Both the position numbers and the translations under genes were made by a program. A model generated the notes under the pieces. It was given only the letters and a program-made list of their open reading frames with translations. It did no database searches and was not told the DNA's origin. DNA of 64,000 nt from Maridesulfovibrio sp. (GTDB taxonomy: Bacteria > Desulfobacterota > Desulfovibrionia > Desulfovibrionales > Desulfovibrionaceae), in the NCBI RefSeq assembly GCF_963677005.1, contig NZ_OY781616.1, forward strand, positions 434,001-498,000. Reading direction: 5' to 3'. Below, piece by piece: positions 11,106-21,062 of the stretch (positions within the stretch are counted from its first letter, which is position 1; each line of letters starts with the position of its first letter).

Positions 11106-11693
11106 ATGAGCAGTATTGATGAACTGGCGGCGTACAATCAGCAGCGCGCACAGCATGTTCTTGATGAGACGGGGATTTTGAATATCTGGAGTGATTGCGG
11201 CATCCGGGCAGAATTGGTCGGTTCCATGCGTATGGGGCTTTTGATGCGTCATCTGGATATCGATATGCATGTCTATTCCGATCCGTTTTCCATTGCAGCA
11301 GGATTCGAAGCCATGTCTCGTCTGGCGCAGAACCCTCGTGTTCGTCACATTGAATACACCAACCTTCTGGACGCCGAAGATCAATGCCTGGAATGGCATG
11401 CCTGGTATGATGCCCCTGACGGCGATACCTGGCAGATTGACATGATGCAGATTCATGCTGATTCCCGTTACGCGGGATATTTCGAACGTGTTGCGGATGC
11501 AATCCGCGCCAGCCTGACTCCGGAAACCAGATCTGCCATTTTAGGAATCAAAAATGAAATTCCGGAAGGGCAGAAGATCATGAGCATAGAAGTATATCAG
11601 GCCGTGCTTCGTGACGGTGTACGCAATTTTATTGATTTCATGGAGTGGAAGAAACGAATTCCTGCGCAGGAAATCATCGAGTGGATGCCATAG
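11106..11693 (+). CDS. Nucleotidyltransferase-like protein of unknown role
   Basis: A 195-residue soluble protein. Residues about 32-55 read AELVGSMRMGLLMRHLDID, the GS-x-DxD pattern of the DNA polymerase beta-type nucleotidyltransferase superfamily. A possible third acidic residue is in DTWQIDMMQIH. The C-terminal third is helical. I do not recognise a named subfamily. The start at 11106 follows GGAGACGGAT; a start at 11094 is possible but would place the site inside the gene. It is a single gene, 87 bases after the polyferredoxin. It could modify a small molecule, RNA or protein; nothing in the context decides. Confidence 0.6.
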   Translation: MSSIDELAAYNQQRAQHVLDETGILNIWSDCGIRAELVGSMRMGLLMRHLDIDMHVYSDPFSIAAGFEAMSRLAQNPRVRHIEYTNLLDAEDQCLEWHAWYDAPDGDTWQIDMMQIHADSRYAGYFERVADAIRASLTPETRSAILGIKNEIPEGQKIMSIEVYQAVLRDGVRNFIDFMEWKKRIPAQEIIEWMP

Positions 11694-11834
11694 CTGTTGT
11701 GAACTTAACTTTATGATTCTATACAGGAAGTTCGCATTGTATCAGGCTGAAAAAATTTGGACATTAGCATTTATCTTCTATATTAATTCCGGTAATAATA
11801 TGGTCCGCAACATATGAATTACAACGGAGGAAAT

Positions 11835-12821
11835 ATGAAGATATTGCGACAAGCCGGGTATTGCGTTTTGCTCTGCATGCTTTTGGCCGCCGAAAGCTGG
11901 GCTGCCGGAGATAACCCCTGCGAGATTCCGGCCTGCCCGGATTATTCAAAAGATATCTGCTGGGCATCCAGACCTACGGTTACGGACAAGGCGGTGGATG
12001 TTTTTTATGTGTATCCCACCATTTATCCCGGCACCTGCCCTAAAAATATGGACATCTTCAATAAGGAGTTGCGGGCCGACGTTCAGGGGCTGCTCAAGGC
12101 TCAGGCCGGGGTTTATTCCTCCAGTGCAAACCTTTTTGCTCCGTACTACCGTCAGGTTTCTTTTTCCTGTCTGAATCCGAACGAGGACATGGCCCTCAAT
12201 ACCTATTTCCGCATCGGTGCGGACGATGTGCACCGGGCTTTCGATTACTACATGAGTTTTCTGAACAAGGGGCGGCCTTTCATTCTGGCTTCTCACAGTC
12301 AGGGTTCGGTGGTTATGCTTGATTTGCTGAAGAACCGTTTTCATGATCCTAAACTGCAGAAACAGTTGGTAGCAGCTTATGTGATAGGATACTCGGTTAC
12401 GAAAGACGATCTGAAGAATTATCCCTGGATAAAAGCTGCGCAAAAGGCCGATGATACCGGCGTAGTCATTTCGTGGAATACTCAGGCTCCCGGAGCGACC
12501 GGTTCACCTGTTCTTAGACCGGGGGCGATCTGCATAAATCCTTTGAACTGGACCACGGATGAAACTCCTGCGGGCAAGGAACTCAACATCGGAGCCGTCT
12601 TTTTTGATGATTTCAAGGGCACGGTAAAAAAAGAAGTTCCGCACTATACCGGCGCCAAGGTAGATAAAAAGACCTCGGCTCTGGTTACAACTCCGCCGGA
12701 GAAACTGGAAATAGGCCATTTCCCGAAGGGTGTGCTGCACAAGTTCGATTACGCGTTCTGGTACCGGAATATCGAGCGTAATGTAAAGCAGCGCATTGAC
12801 GCATACTTGAAGAAGCTTTGA
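11835..12821 (+). CDS. Secreted DUF3089 alpha/beta-hydrolase-like protein
   Basis: A 328-residue protein with a cleavable signal peptide (MKILRQAGYCVLLCMLLAA, ending near ESWAAG). The mature part begins CEIPACPDYSKDICWASRP and continues VDVFYVYPTIYPG, typical of the DUF3089 family. A nucleophile-elbow-like SHSQGS sits in PFILASHSQGSVVMLDLL, so Ser is a likely catalytic residue of a periplasmic esterase or peptidase. CAACGGAGGAA precedes the ATG at 11835. It is monocistronic and followed by a repeat element. The substrate is unknown. Confidence 0.85.
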   Translation: MKILRQAGYCVLLCMLLAAESWAAGDNPCEIPACPDYSKDICWASRPTVTDKAVDVFYVYPTIYPGTCPKNMDIFNKELRADVQGLLKAQAGVYSSSANLFAPYYRQVSFSCLNPNEDMALNTYFRIGADDVHRAFDYYMSFLNKGRPFILASHSQGSVVMLDLLKNRFHDPKLQKQLVAAYVIGYSVTKDDLKNYPWIKAAQKADDTGVVISWNTQAPGATGSPVLRPGAICINPLNWTTDETPAGKELNIGAVFFDDFKGTVKKEVPHYTGAKVDKKTSALVTTPPEKLEIGHFPKGVLHKFDYAFWYRNIERNVKQRIDAYLKKL

Positions 12822-12902
12822 AGAAGCTGTATTTGGGATTTCTGGTTTTCGGCCTGGCTATGCAGAATTTTAGATTAAAGTGACAACTCTCAATACAGCA
12901 AT

Positions 12903-13048
12903 TTAAACTATCAGGGATTCCAAAGGGTCGCGGACATCTCTGCTCTCCATATCCCTAAGACTCAAAGCGAGCTTTTCGCCTAATGGTTAATGGGCCTTTG
13001 GCCGCCGGCGGCGAAATCAAATTATTAAAAGCGCAAAGCGCATCAAAT
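12903..13048. repeat. 146-bp interspersed repeat, copy 1
   Basis: This stretch aligns without gaps over 146 bases to 59828-59973, with about 18 mismatches by hand count (about 88% identity), seven of them clustered at 12927-12933. It contains imperfect dyads such as CCAAAGG/CCTTTGG, GGCCGCCGGCGGC and GCGCAAAGCGC. It lies between convergent genes. I believe related palindromic units are common between Desulfovibrio genes, but that is from memory. Confidence 0.85.
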
Positions 13049-13064
13049 TTAGATTCAAACAATC

Positions 13065-13098
13065 AAAAGCCCCGTTATGTTCACATAGCGGGGCTTTT
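13065..13098. terminator. Bidirectional terminator between DUF3089 gene and sugar operon
   Basis: AAAAGCCCCG (13065-13074) pairs with CGGGGCTTTT (13089-13098). The A and T tracts on both sides let it stop transcription from either direction, ending the gal/ABC operon on the minus strand. Confidence 0.88.
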
Positions 13099-13117
13099 GA
13101 CGTTGTAGCTTAAGGGA

Positions 13118-13960
13118 CTATTCCTTGACCGAACCGGCAAGGAGACCGCGTATGAAGTAGCGGCCGAGGAAAATGTAAATGGCCAGAACCGGTGCGGCCG
13201 CCATGATGGAGCCGGCCATGGGCAGGTTCCAACTGACTGCCTGTCCGCCTGCAAGCTGAGCCAGCCCCACGGTTATGGGGTTGTCCGCGTGGCGGGTCAG
13301 GCAGATGCCCCAGAGGAATTCGTTCCATATCTGGGTTACCTGCCAAAGGCTGGTCACCACGAATCCGGGAATGGAAAGGGGAAAGACAATGCGCGTATAG
13401 ATGGAAAAGAATCCGGCTCCGTCCAGCCGTGCGGACTCGATCAGGGCGGTCGGAATCTGGGCGTAGAAGTTGCGGAAAATCAGCGAGGTTATGGGCAGCC
13501 CGTAAACCACGTGCGCGAGAATAAGTCCGGGCAGTCCGCCGTAAAGATTCATCGCCCGCAGGGTCTGGAACAACGGGATGAGAATTACCTGATACGGGAT
13601 GAACATGCCGAAAAGGAACAGGGTGAAGACCAGCTCGCTTCCCTTGAATTTCCATTTGGAGAAAACATAGCCGTTGAGTGAGCCTAGTACCGTGGAAAGG
13701 GCGGTGGCGCACACGGTCAGTATTACCGAGCTTACTATGTTCGGCTTGAGCAGGCCCAGTGCATCGGAAAAACTCGACCAGTTGAACTTGTCCGGCAGTT
13801 CCCAGGCTGTGGGCAGGCTGATGTCTGCCGGTGGTTTCAGTGCCGTTACCAGTGCCATGTATGCGGGCATGAGGAAGAAAACGGCCAGCAGCAGGAGTGT
13901 GCCGTAAAGCAGGATGGAGCCCGGTGTGATGCCGGTCTTCTTTGTTGTTGCCGTACTCAT
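13118..13960 (-). CDS. Sugar ABC transporter permease, MalG type
   Basis: A 280-residue inner-membrane permease with about six hydrophobic helices. The cytoplasmic EAA loop is [24 protein letters not shown] near residues 185-208, the contact site for the ATPase. It ends with the family's usual GLLAGSVKE. It is the last gene of the operon, four bases after the companion permease, and is followed by a bidirectional terminator. With the other permease, the binding protein and the MsmK/UgpC-type ATPase it forms a CUT1-family importer. Galactose or a galactoside is the likely cargo because of the gal genes upstream in the same operon. Confidence 0.93.
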   Translation of the reverse strand: MSTATTKKTGITPGSILLYGTLLLLAVFFLMPAYMALVTALKPPADISLPTAWELPDKFNWSSFSDALGLLKPNIVSSVILTVCATALSTVLGSLNGYVFSKWKFKGSELVFTLFLFGMFIPYQVILIPLFQTLRAMNLYGGLPGLILAHVVYGLPITSLIFRNFYAQIPTALIESARLDGAGFFSIYTRIVFPLSIPGFVVTSLWQVTQIWNEFLWGICLTRHADNPITVGLAQLAGGQAVSWNLPMAGSIMAAAPVLAIYIFLGRYFIRGLLAGSVKE

Positions 13961-13964
13961 TTTT

Positions 13965-15083
13965 CTAACCTCGGTTCCTTTGTTTGTACTGGCTTATCAC
14001 ATACGGGACGATGAACATGGCTGCCACCACGAAAAGGACTATGGCTATGGCCGCGCCCCTTGCGAAGTCGTTGGCGCGGAAGGTGGTCATGTACATGTTC
14101 AGGGCCGGGTGCCCGGTCTGGGCGTTGTCCGGTCCGGTCATGGCGAAAATGATGTCGAACATTTTGAGTGAAATGTGCGAAAGAATTATCACCGCGCTGA
14201 TGGTGATGGGCTTGAGCATGGGAATGGCGACATGACGGTAGTAGTCGGTGTGGCTTGCTCCGTCCAGCATGGCCGCATCGCGCAGGTCCTGTGAAATTCC
14301 GTTGAAACCGGCCAGATAGAGGGCCATGGTGTAGCCGGAATACTGCCAGACCGTGGCGATTATGATTCCAAGCGTGGCCAGGTTGAACCCGTGGTTTTCT
14401 TCCATGAAAAGTGCTTCCGGCAGCAGGCTTCCGCCGAGCCATGCGAACAGCCCGATGGCCACTCCGGGGCCGAGCCAGCGTTTAAGGGCCTTGTTCGGAG
14501 ATTTTTTCAGCACGAACAACCCTGCCAGTATGAGAATGAAGGAAGCGATATAGAGCAGAATCTGGAACAGGTTCTGCCAGTTGAATTCCAGTATGGCCTT
14601 CGTGGAGGATGTCCACTGGAAATTCAGTGCGGAAAAACCGAAATAGGTGGGCAGCACGTTCACTCCGCCCTGCGGGGCCAGCAGCCAGCGCCAGATGGTC
14701 CCGGAAACTATGAAGGACAGAGACATGGGATAAAGGAAAATTGTGCGCAGCACGTCTTCGCCTCTGGGTTTCTGGTCAAGCAGAATGGCGATGAACATGC
14801 CCAGACCTATGGCGCCCGCAAGCAGCATTATCGAATAATAAACAGCGTTGACCAGATCCTGTCTGAATCCGCTGGACAGGAAACCGGTGAACAGGTCCAC
14901 GTAATTGTCCAGCCCCACGAAGTTCATTTGAGGATTCAGGGCCAGTGATCCTGAGCCTCCCCAGTCTGTCATGGAAATCCAGATAGTATTGCCTATGAAC
15001 CCGTAGACGAAAATCGCGATCAGGATGATGGAAGGCAGAAGGGTTAAAAACGCTTTCATCCTGTCTCTTGATGCTTCCCGCAT
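13965..15083 (-). CDS. Sugar ABC transporter permease, MalF/UgpA type
   Basis: A 372-residue inner-membrane permease. The EAA loop is [26 protein letters not shown] near residues 263-288. It is longer than the ~300 residues usual for the family because of an insert near 185-215 ([17 protein letters not shown] region), which probably forms an extra hairpin of helices. The start ATG at 15083 is preceded by a GGGGCGGC stretch within a small hairpin. It pairs with the MalG-type permease downstream. A stable stem-loop separates it from the binding-protein gene, consistent with lower expression of permeases than of binding protein. Confidence 0.92.
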   Translation of the reverse strand: MREASRDRMKAFLTLLPSIILIAIFVYGFIGNTIWISMTDWGGSGSLALNPQMNFVGLDNYVDLFTGFLSSGFRQDLVNAVYYSIMLLAGAIGLGMFIAILLDQKPRGEDVLRTIFLYPMSLSFIVSGTIWRWLLAPQGGVNVLPTYFGFSALNFQWTSSTKAILEFNWQNLFQILLYIASFILILAGLFVLKKSPNKALKRWLGPGVAIGLFAWLGGSLLPEALFMEENHGFNLATLGIIIATVWQYSGYTMALYLAGFNGISQDLRDAAMLDGASHTDYYRHVAIPMLKPITISAVIILSHISLKMFDIIFAMTGPDNAQTGHPALNMYMTTFRANDFARGAAIAIVLFVVAAMFIVPYVISQYKQRNRG

Positions 15084-15100
15084 ATGCCGCCCCTTTTAGG

Positions 15101-15126
15101 GGCCGCGCCGCCTGAGCGGCACGGCC
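15101..15126 (-). promoter_or_regulatory. Intercistronic stem-loop after the binding-protein gene
   Basis: GGCCGCGCCGCC (15101-15112) pairs with GCGGCACGGCC (15116-15126), with a further CCGAAA/TTTCGG dyad nearer the binding-protein stop. Such hairpins commonly protect binding-protein mRNA and limit read-through into the permeases; that role here is inferred. Confidence 0.5.
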
Positions 15127-15191
15127 TGTTTTCATCTTTCTACCGAAATCGGCCGGGTTGCCTGTTTCGGTCTGTCTTTTGGTTTGGTTCT

Positions 15192-16451
15192 TTATTTGCC
15201 TATCTGGGCCTTGTTAGCCAACTGCTGGCATGCCTTGGCGGCAGCGCCGGCATTTTTGGTCTTGAGGAACATTTCCATGACCTGTGCAAAGCCGCCCATG
15301 AAGGTTTCGTTGGCAGCTACGCCGTGAGCCAGCGAACCGACGACTCTGTCCTGACTGAAATCCTTGGCTGCGGACTGCAGGTAGGGATTGTATTTGCTCA
15401 GGTCGGAGTCCTTGCGGGCGGAGATTGAACCCTTGAGGGGGTTGAATGCATCGCTGCCTGCTTTGGAACCGAGGATTTCGAGCCATGCAATGGCGTTGTC
15501 ACGGTTCGGCGCGCCCTTGGGCAGACCGAAGGAGTCGGCCAGGAACATGAATTCACCGGTGCTGCCGGGAGAAGCGGACCATCCGAAATCTTCACCGGGG
15601 ACCATTTTCTTGGTGGTAACCATGTAGCCTGCGGCCCAGTCGCCCATGATATTGAATGCGGCGCGGCCGTCTATGACCATATCGGTTGCCTGCTGCCAGG
15701 AAAGTGATGATGCGTCAGAGTTGGTGTACTTGAGGATTTTGCCGAAAAGTGCCCATGCTTTGACCACGTCCGGGCTGTCGAACTTGAGCTTGCCTGCCCA
15801 CAGGGCATCCCATTTGTCTGCGCCGAGGGAGGCGAGAGCAACGGATTCCCAGAGATGGTTGGCGGTCCAGTTCTGAGCCAGAGCCAGGGGAACAATGCCT
15901 TCCTTCTGGAGCTTGGGAGCGATCTTGAGGAAGTCTTCCCAGGTCTTGGGAACTTCAACTCCCCATTTCTTGAGGTTGGCGGGGATGTACCACATTACAT
16001 TGGAGCGGTGTACGTTGACTGGCACGGACCAGATACCCTTGTCTGTTCCGATGAGTTTGATCAAGCCTTCGGGGAAAACTTCCATCCAGCCCTGTTCTTT
16101 GAACAGGGGGGTAAGGTCTTCCATGCGGTCGGCCTTGACCCATGTTCCGATGAGTTCCTGACCGGCGTGAACCTGAAAGCTGTCCGGAGGTTCGTTACCG
16201 AGCATGCGGGTCTTGAGCACAGCCTTGGCATTGACCCCGGAACCGCCGGTAACGGTGGCGTCAATAATTTTGACGTTGGGGTGTGCGGCCTTGTATTGTT
16301 TGATCAGGGCCTGTAGGGCAGGGCCTTCATCTCCTGCCCACCAGGAAAAAATTTCGAGATCGCCGCTGAGTTCCTTGGCCTGCGAGACCTGCGGAACAGC
16401 CAGCAGCAAAGCTGCGGCAACCACCAGACACAACTTTGCCAATGTTTTCAT
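15192..16451 (-). CDS. Sugar ABC transporter substrate-binding protein
   Basis: A 419-residue periplasmic solute-binding protein of family 1. It has a signal peptide ([25 protein letters not shown]) and a mature start [24 protein letters not shown], which resembles glucose/mannose-type binding proteins. [33 protein letters not shown] (as separate pieces) and [21 protein letters not shown] are family hallmarks. TAGGAGGAATTC precedes the ATG. The family resemblance suggests a hexose; the operon suggests galactose or a galactoside. It is the only binding protein in this operon. Confidence 0.93.
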   Translation of the reverse strand: MKTLAKLCLVVAAALLLAVPQVSQAKELSGDLEIFSWWAGDEGPALQALIKQYKAAHPNVKIIDATVTGGSGVNAKAVLKTRMLGNEPPDSFQVHAGQELIGTWVKADRMEDLTPLFKEQGWMEVFPEGLIKLIGTDKGIWSVPVNVHRSNVMWYIPANLKKWGVEVPKTWEDFLKIAPKLQKEGIVPLALAQNWTANHLWESVALASLGADKWDALWAGKLKFDSPDVVKAWALFGKILKYTNSDASSLSWQQATDMVIDGRAAFNIMGDWAAGYMVTTKKMVPGEDFGWSASPGSTGEFMFLADSFGLPKGAPNRDNAIAWLEILGSKAGSDAFNPLKGSISARKDSDLSKYNPYLQSAAKDFSQDRVVGSLAHGVAANETFMGGFAQVMEMFLKTKNAGAAAKACQQLANKAQIGK

Positions 16452-16462
16452 GAATTCCTCCT

Positions 16463-16477
16463 ATTGTTTGAAACAAT
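16463..16477. promoter_or_regulatory. Palindrome upstream of the binding-protein gene
   Basis: ATTGTTTGAAACAAT is a 15-base inverted repeat five bases upstream of the GGAGGA site of the binding-protein gene, in the short gap after the ATPase gene. It could be a protein-binding site or small mRNA hairpin. Its function is not established. Confidence 0.35.
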
Positions 16478-16526
16478 CAACATCCTATCCTTGAACCGTT
16501 ATGGAACAACGCTTCACCTGAAAATC

Positions 16527-17624
16527 CTAGTAAAGCGCTTCTTGCGTTTCCGGATCGAAAAGCACCATTCGGTCAAATTCGAATCCGATGGGAACCGTTT
16601 CTCCGGGGTGGGCCACAACCCGGCCTTCGACCTCGGCGATAAGTTCGTTTTCGCCGTCTATAACTATTTCCAGCAGCGAGTGTGCTCCGAGTATTTCCGA
16701 AACCACCACTTCGCCGCTGCACCACCAGTCCTTGGGCAGTCTTTCTATATTGCGGCCCATCTTAATGGAGTCCGGGCGGATTCCGGCAAGAACCGGTGCT
16801 CCGTCCGTAAGTCCGGCGGCAACGCCGTCCTGTATCGGAAATCTTGTGCTGCCGATGACCACGAATCTTTTACCGTCAATGAGACGGCATTTTCCTTCCA
16901 GAATATTCATGGGCGGGTTGCCTATGAATCTGGCCACAAAAACGTTGTTCGGCTTTTCGAAAACTTCAACCGGGGTCCCGACCTGCTGGATGTAACCGTC
17001 CTTGAGAATAACTATGCGATCAGCCAGGGTCATGGCTTCAATCTGGTCGTGGGTTACGTAGATGGTGGTAGTTTTCAGCTGCAGATGCATTTTGCGCAGT
17101 TCCATGCGCATCTGGGTTCTGAGCTGGGCGTCAAGGTTGGAGAGCGGTTCGTCAAAGAGGAATACGTCCGGGTTGCGGACCATTGCCCGGCCCATGGCAA
17201 CTCGCTGTCTCTGCCCGCCGGAAAGTTCCGAAGGCTTGCGGTGCAGGTAGGGTTCGAGTTCCAGAATTTTTGCAACGTCATGGACCCTCTTCTCGATCTC
17301 ATCCTTGCTCTTCTTGTGCATTTTCAAGGAGAAACCCATGTTCTCGCTTACCGTCATGTGCGGATAAAGAGCGTAGTTCTGGAAAACCATTGCCACGTTG
17401 CGGTCCTTCGGGGAGACTGTGTTGACCACCCGTTCTCCGATGCTGATGTCGCCGTCACTCAAGTCTTCAAGACCGGCCACCATGCGCAGCAGAGTTGATT
17501 TTCCGCAACCGGAAGGGCCGACCAGAACGATGAATTCATTGTCCCTGACCGAGAGATCAACTCCGTGGATAACCTCGACCGATCCATACCGCTTGACCAC
17601 GTTTTTCAGTTCTACGTTTGCCAT
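16527..17624 (-). CDS. Sugar ABC transporter ATP-binding protein (MsmK/UgpC type)
   Basis: A 365-residue ATPase that powers the importer. Walker A is GPSGCGKST (residues 37-45), the signature is [14 protein letters not shown], Walker B is [14 protein letters not shown], and the switch His is in YVTHDQIEA. The C-terminal ~120 residues form a MalK-like OB-fold regulatory domain ([17 protein letters not shown], then GIRPDSIKM). It lies 33 bases after galM and 75 bases before the binding-protein gene. MsmK/UgpC-type ATPases often serve several sugar transporters, so this one may be shared. Confidence 0.95.
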   Translation of the reverse strand: MANVELKNVVKRYGSVEVIHGVDLSVRDNEFIVLVGPSGCGKSTLLRMVAGLEDLSDGDISIGERVVNTVSPKDRNVAMVFQNYALYPHMTVSENMGFSLKMHKKSKDEIEKRVHDVAKILELEPYLHRKPSELSGGQRQRVAMGRAMVRNPDVFLFDEPLSNLDAQLRTQMRMELRKMHLQLKTTTIYVTHDQIEAMTLADRIVILKDGYIQQVGTPVEVFEKPNNVFVARFIGNPPMNILEGKCRLIDGKRFVVIGSTRFPIQDGVAAGLTDGAPVLAGIRPDSIKMGRNIERLPKDWWCSGEVVVSEILGAHSLLEIVIDGENELIAEVEGRVVAHPGETVPIGFEFDRMVLFDPETQEALY

Positions 17625-17657
17625 GTCATTCTCGCCTTGATCGTTTTGGTTTCCGCT

Positions 17658-18683
17658 TCAGATGCGCAGAAACCTGTACTCTGTTGAATGCCTGTATGTT
17701 TCTCCGGGATTCAGAATCACGGAGGGAAATTGCTTTTTATTGGGCGCATCCGGATATCCGTGCGGTTCCAGACAGAAGCCGGACCTCGGTCCGTAGATGC
17801 ATCCGTTTTTGCCCTCGGTTCCCTGAGCAATGTAGTCCCCGGAGTAGAACTGCAGTCCCGGCTGGGAGGTTTCGACCTCCATGGCGAGCCCGCTTTCGGG
17901 GCAGCGCACAGTTGTCGCCGGAATCCCGGAGCCGTTCTCATCCAGCGGATAGTATCTGTCGTGCCTGACCGGACCGTCCTGATTCATTCCGTCCATGGGA
18001 GCGAAATCAGTGAAGTCTGCCTCCGTACCCTGAACATCGACCAGTTTGCCGTCCGGTAAGAGATTTCCGCCCAGGCTCAGTGTCCGGGAGGACCTTATTT
18101 TTAATTCGTACCCCCCAAGGTCACCGCGGCCTCCCCTCAGGTTGAAATAGGGGTGGGAGGTCATGCTGACCGGGCAGGGTTTGTCCGTTACAGCGCTGTA
18201 TTCAATCCGTAGTCCGTTTTCCATGAGCGTGAACAGTATCTGCGCCAGTAGATTGCCCGGAAAACCGCCTTCCCCATCCGGGCTTATGAGGGTCATGCGC
18301 AACGCCGGTTCATTGCCGTTTTCGAGCTGTTCGGCTTGCCAGACCTTGTAACTGAAACCGTTGTAACCCCCGTGCAGGTTGTTTTGCCCCTCATTGCAGT
18401 CCAACTGATAGCTGTATTCTCCCAGAACAAAAGATGCACCGGATATCCGGTTGGCAGTTCTGCCCACTGTTGCACCGGAGTATGTTTTGTCGTTAACATA
18501 ATTTTCCAGCCGTTCATATCCCAGCACCACATCCGTCTGCCCATTTGTCGCAGGAATTTTCAGGCCGGTCAGCGTTGCGCCGTAAGTGGATATGCTGGCT
18601 GTGAGCCCGGCTCTGTTGCACATGGTGAAAAGATCGATTTCTTCCCCGTGCAGCGTGCCCCATTTTTCTGCAGAAACGGTCAA
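17658..18683 (-). CDS. galM: Aldose 1-epimerase (galactose mutarotase)
   Basis: A 341-residue cytosolic enzyme that interconverts alpha and beta anomers of galactose before GalK acts. Conserved residues include Arg in TVGRTANRISGA, the NLHGG motif (NNLHGGYNGFSYKVW), catalytic His in SMTSHPYFNLRGG, and Glu in GFCLEPHGYPDAPN. It starts with TTG at 18683, supported by AGGAGGG seven bases upstream (18691-18697). The start overlaps the stop of the lacI-type gene in TTGA, so the genes are coupled. It completes the visible Leloir enzymes with GalK and GalT; galE is not in this window. Confidence 0.94.
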   Translation of the reverse strand: MTVSAEKWGTLHGEEIDLFTMCNRAGLTASISTYGATLTGLKIPATNGQTDVVLGYERLENYVNDKTYSGATVGRTANRISGASFVLGEYSYQLDCNEGQNNLHGGYNGFSYKVWQAEQLENGNEPALRMTLISPDGEGGFPGNLLAQILFTLMENGLRIEYSAVTDKPCPVSMTSHPYFNLRGGRGDLGGYELKIRSSRTLSLGGNLLPDGKLVDVQGTEADFTDFAPMDGMNQDGPVRHDRYYPLDENGSGIPATTVRCPESGLAMEVETSQPGLQFYSGDYIAQGTEGKNGCIYGPRSGFCLEPHGYPDAPNKKQFPSVILNPGETYRHSTEYRFLRI

Positions 18684-19707
18684 TCCTGTTCCCTCCTGAG
18701 GCTTGAGCCCCGCATCAGAAGCTCCGTTTTCAGGGTGACTGTTTCCGGTATGAAATTTTCATCAATGCTGTTCAGCTGTTTCAATATCAGGGCCGCGGCT
18801 GTGCGTCCCATTTCGAACGCCGGCTGGTTGATGGTTGTAAGTGGGGGATCTATCAGGGCCGATTCCGGTGAACCTGAGAATCCGGCCAGGGCAATATCAT
18901 CCGGAATGCGCAGACCGGCTTCACGGAATCTGCAGAACGCTCCGACCGCGACAGGATCGTTGATGGCTAGTATTGCGTCAGGAGGATTCCCCATGGCCAG
19001 ATACATATCGGCTCCAATGCGGCCGTCTTCCTCCCTGCAGCCGCCTGTACCCGTATGCAGCTCCGGATAGTACGGAATGCCGTAATTTTTGAGCGCCTGC
19101 ATGTAGCCGTTGAAACGCAACTGGTTGAGTGCGATTCCTTCCCGTCCGGCCAGAAAACCTATGCGCTTGTATCCGCAGTCGATCAGGTGGCTTGTGATCT
19201 TGTATGCCGCCCTGAAATCGTCGATAATCACCTTTCCGGTATTCAGTTCCGGGACGACCCTGTCGAACTGCACTAATGGAATTCCCTGCTTCATGACGGC
19301 CTTCATGTGTTCGAAGGTCGTGGTTTCCAGTGAAATGGCCATTATCAATCCGGCGACCCTGTTGGCGGCAAGCGCTCTGGTATTCGTTATTTCGCGTTGC
19401 AGGGTTTCGTCGGACTGGCAGACTATGATGATGAATCCGGCATCGTAGGCAACGTTTTCTATACCGCTGATGACGGTGGCAAAAAAATGATGCCGGATTT
19501 CAGGAACGATAACGCCTATGGTGTTGCTGCGCTGTTTTTTCAGGCTCTGGGCAATCGGGTTCGGCTGATAACCGTATTTTCCGCAGCATCCATAACCAGC
19601 CGCTTGGTCCTGTCGCTGATGTCAGGATGATTGTGCAGGGCCCGCGAAACTGTCGATGGCGATATGCCCAGTTTTCTGGCCAGGTCTTTCAGGGTCATCT
19701 GTGGCAT
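18680..19707 (-). pseudogene. LacI-family regulator with a 1-base frameshift
   Basis: Read from the ATG at 19707, the frame gives a LacI-type helix-turn-helix (MTLKDLARKLGISPSTV, then SRALHNHPDISDRTK) and then stops at TGA 19542-19540 after 55 residues. A second frame then continues without a break to 18680 with the whole ligand-binding domain (NTIGVIVPEIRHHFFATVIS, then GLIMAISLETT, VIIDDFRAAYKI, AILAINDPVAVGAF). Restoring one A in the A4 run at 19577-19580 would give GAAAAATACGG, reading EKYGYQPNPIAQSL as expected for the family, and a 342-residue protein. It is therefore either a recent loss or a sequencing error in a homopolymer. The start is two bases after the galK stop. The likely target is the operator at 22147-22160. 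Confidence 0.85.
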
Positions 19708-19709
19708 CC

Positions 19710-21062
19710 TTATCTGCCTGCCTTCGGTCCGGCAGTCAGGAATTCATGTCCCGGCTGTCGAATCATCAGTTCAATCAAGGAACCAGTCCCGAAAATTTTT
19801 TCCATGGTCCTGCGATATTTATCAAAACAGGATTCGTGAACATATGCCTGTATGGTTCCCGCAAATCCCCCGCCGTGAATTCTGGCTACTCCCTTGGAAT
19901 CAAGCAGCAGTCCGGTCAGATGCAGGGCAAGCGGGATGGGTTGTGCTGACGGGTCCGTAGTGCTGTAGCAGTTCTGCAACAGGTGGCTGGAAGAATTGCC
20001 GGACTCCTCAACGAGCCGAAGGAAACCGGTCATATCTCCGGACAGCAGGGCTTCGGCCTGTAATACTGCCCGCTCATCTTCGCCGATGAAATGGAACAGT
20101 CGTAACAGAGCCCTGTCACCGGCCTGCTTGCGAATGATGTCTATGTTGTCCAACACTTCGGCTGTGGTGATCCCTCTGGCTTCAGTATGCCCAAGGCTGT
20201 TTGCCGCCGCAGTCATCTCAGAGGGGATTGCCGCGTAATCCGGGGTCAGATCGGCATGGCTGCCCCCTGTATTCAGAACGCACAGCCGGTAGCCTGTTCC
20301 GTAAAAATCGTTGGTACAGTCATGCTGACCGAATCCGGGTGTCACCCTTTTTATGCCGGGGTTATCCGGGTTCTTGAAATCTATGCTCAGGATGCCTTCG
20401 AAGGAGCAGGCCATCTGATCCATGAACCCGCACGGCTTGCCGAAGTGGATGTTTTCAGCCCGTTTGGCAATTCTGGCTATATCCAGAGGGCCGATACTGC
20501 TGTTGTTGAAAAGATGATTGAAGATACGTCCGACAAGGACTTCGAAAGCGGCCGAGGAGCTGAGGCCCGTTCCTGCCGGAATCGTACTGGAGACACAGGC
20601 ATTGAATCCGGAAATTTTGAACCCGGACCGGCGGAACCCGTCGGCCACACCGCGGACGATGGCCTCGCTGGTTTCTTTTTCTTCCTCCCTCGGGGAAGTG
20701 TCCGAAAGATTTACAATGATGGGTCTTTCGTAATTTTCGGAAAGGATGGTCACCGTGTCTTTGTCTGAGGAATTGGCTTCCGAGAAAACAGCCAGACAGT
20801 CCAGATTTATTGCGGCAGCAAGCACCCTGCCATGATTGTGGTCGGTATGATTTCCGCCCATTTCTGTTCTGCCTGGAGCACTGGCGATTCCGGCCTTTTG
20901 CGGACTGAAGGTCTCAGCCATGCGTTTGAGCAGGCGCTCCAGACGGTTTCCGGATTTCTTGAGCCTTGAACCGGAATGGATGAGAGACAACTCACGGTCG
21001 AAGTCTCCCTGTTCAAGCTGTGCGCGCAGAATATCAACCGGCAGCATATCAGTTTTCCCCAT
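19710..21062 (-). CDS. galK: Galactokinase
   Basis: A 450-residue GHMP kinase that phosphorylates galactose at C1 with ATP. The galactokinase signature is [17 protein letters not shown] near residues 62-78 ([12 protein letters not shown] replaces the more usual GRxNLIGEHTDY). The ATP-loop is [14 protein letters not shown], and a third GHMP motif is [15 protein letters not shown] near the C-terminus. It is longer than the ~390 residues of the E. coli enzyme mainly through an N-terminal extension. Its start overlaps the end of galT by 14 bases. Confidence 0.95.
   Translation of the reverse strand: MGKTDMLPVDILRAQLEQGDFDRELSLIHSGSRLKKSGNRLERLLKRMAETFSPQKAGIASAPGRTEMGGNHTDHNHGRVLAAAINLDCLAVFSEANSSDKDTVTILSENYERPIIVNLSDTSPREEEKETSEAIVRGVADGFRRSGFKISGFNACVSSTIPAGTGLSSSAAFEVLVGRIFNHLFNNSSIGPLDIARIAKRAENIHFGKPCGFMDQMACSFEGILSIDFKNPDNPGIKRVTPGFGQHDCTNDFYGTGYRLCVLNTGGSHADLTPDYAAIPSEMTAAANSLGHTEARGITTAEVLDNIDIIRKQAGDRALLRLFHFIGEDERAVLQAEALLSGDMTGFLRLVEESGNSSSHLLQNCYSTTDPSAQPIPLALHLTGLLLDSKGVARIHGGGFAGTIQAYVHESCFDKYRRTMEKIFGTGSLIELMIRQPGHEFLTAGPKAGR

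Noticed and set aside
13110..13712. 200-codon frame on the minus strand
   Set aside because: It overlaps the MalG-type permease in another frame, is rich in Arg, His and Pro, and has no family match.
16464..17498. 344-codon frame on the plus strand
   Set aside because: It is antisense to the ABC ATPase gene, which has all its motifs; this is a long shadow frame.
20187..20768. 193-codon frame on the plus strand
   Set aside because: Antisense to galK, no ribosome-binding site and no recognisable domain.
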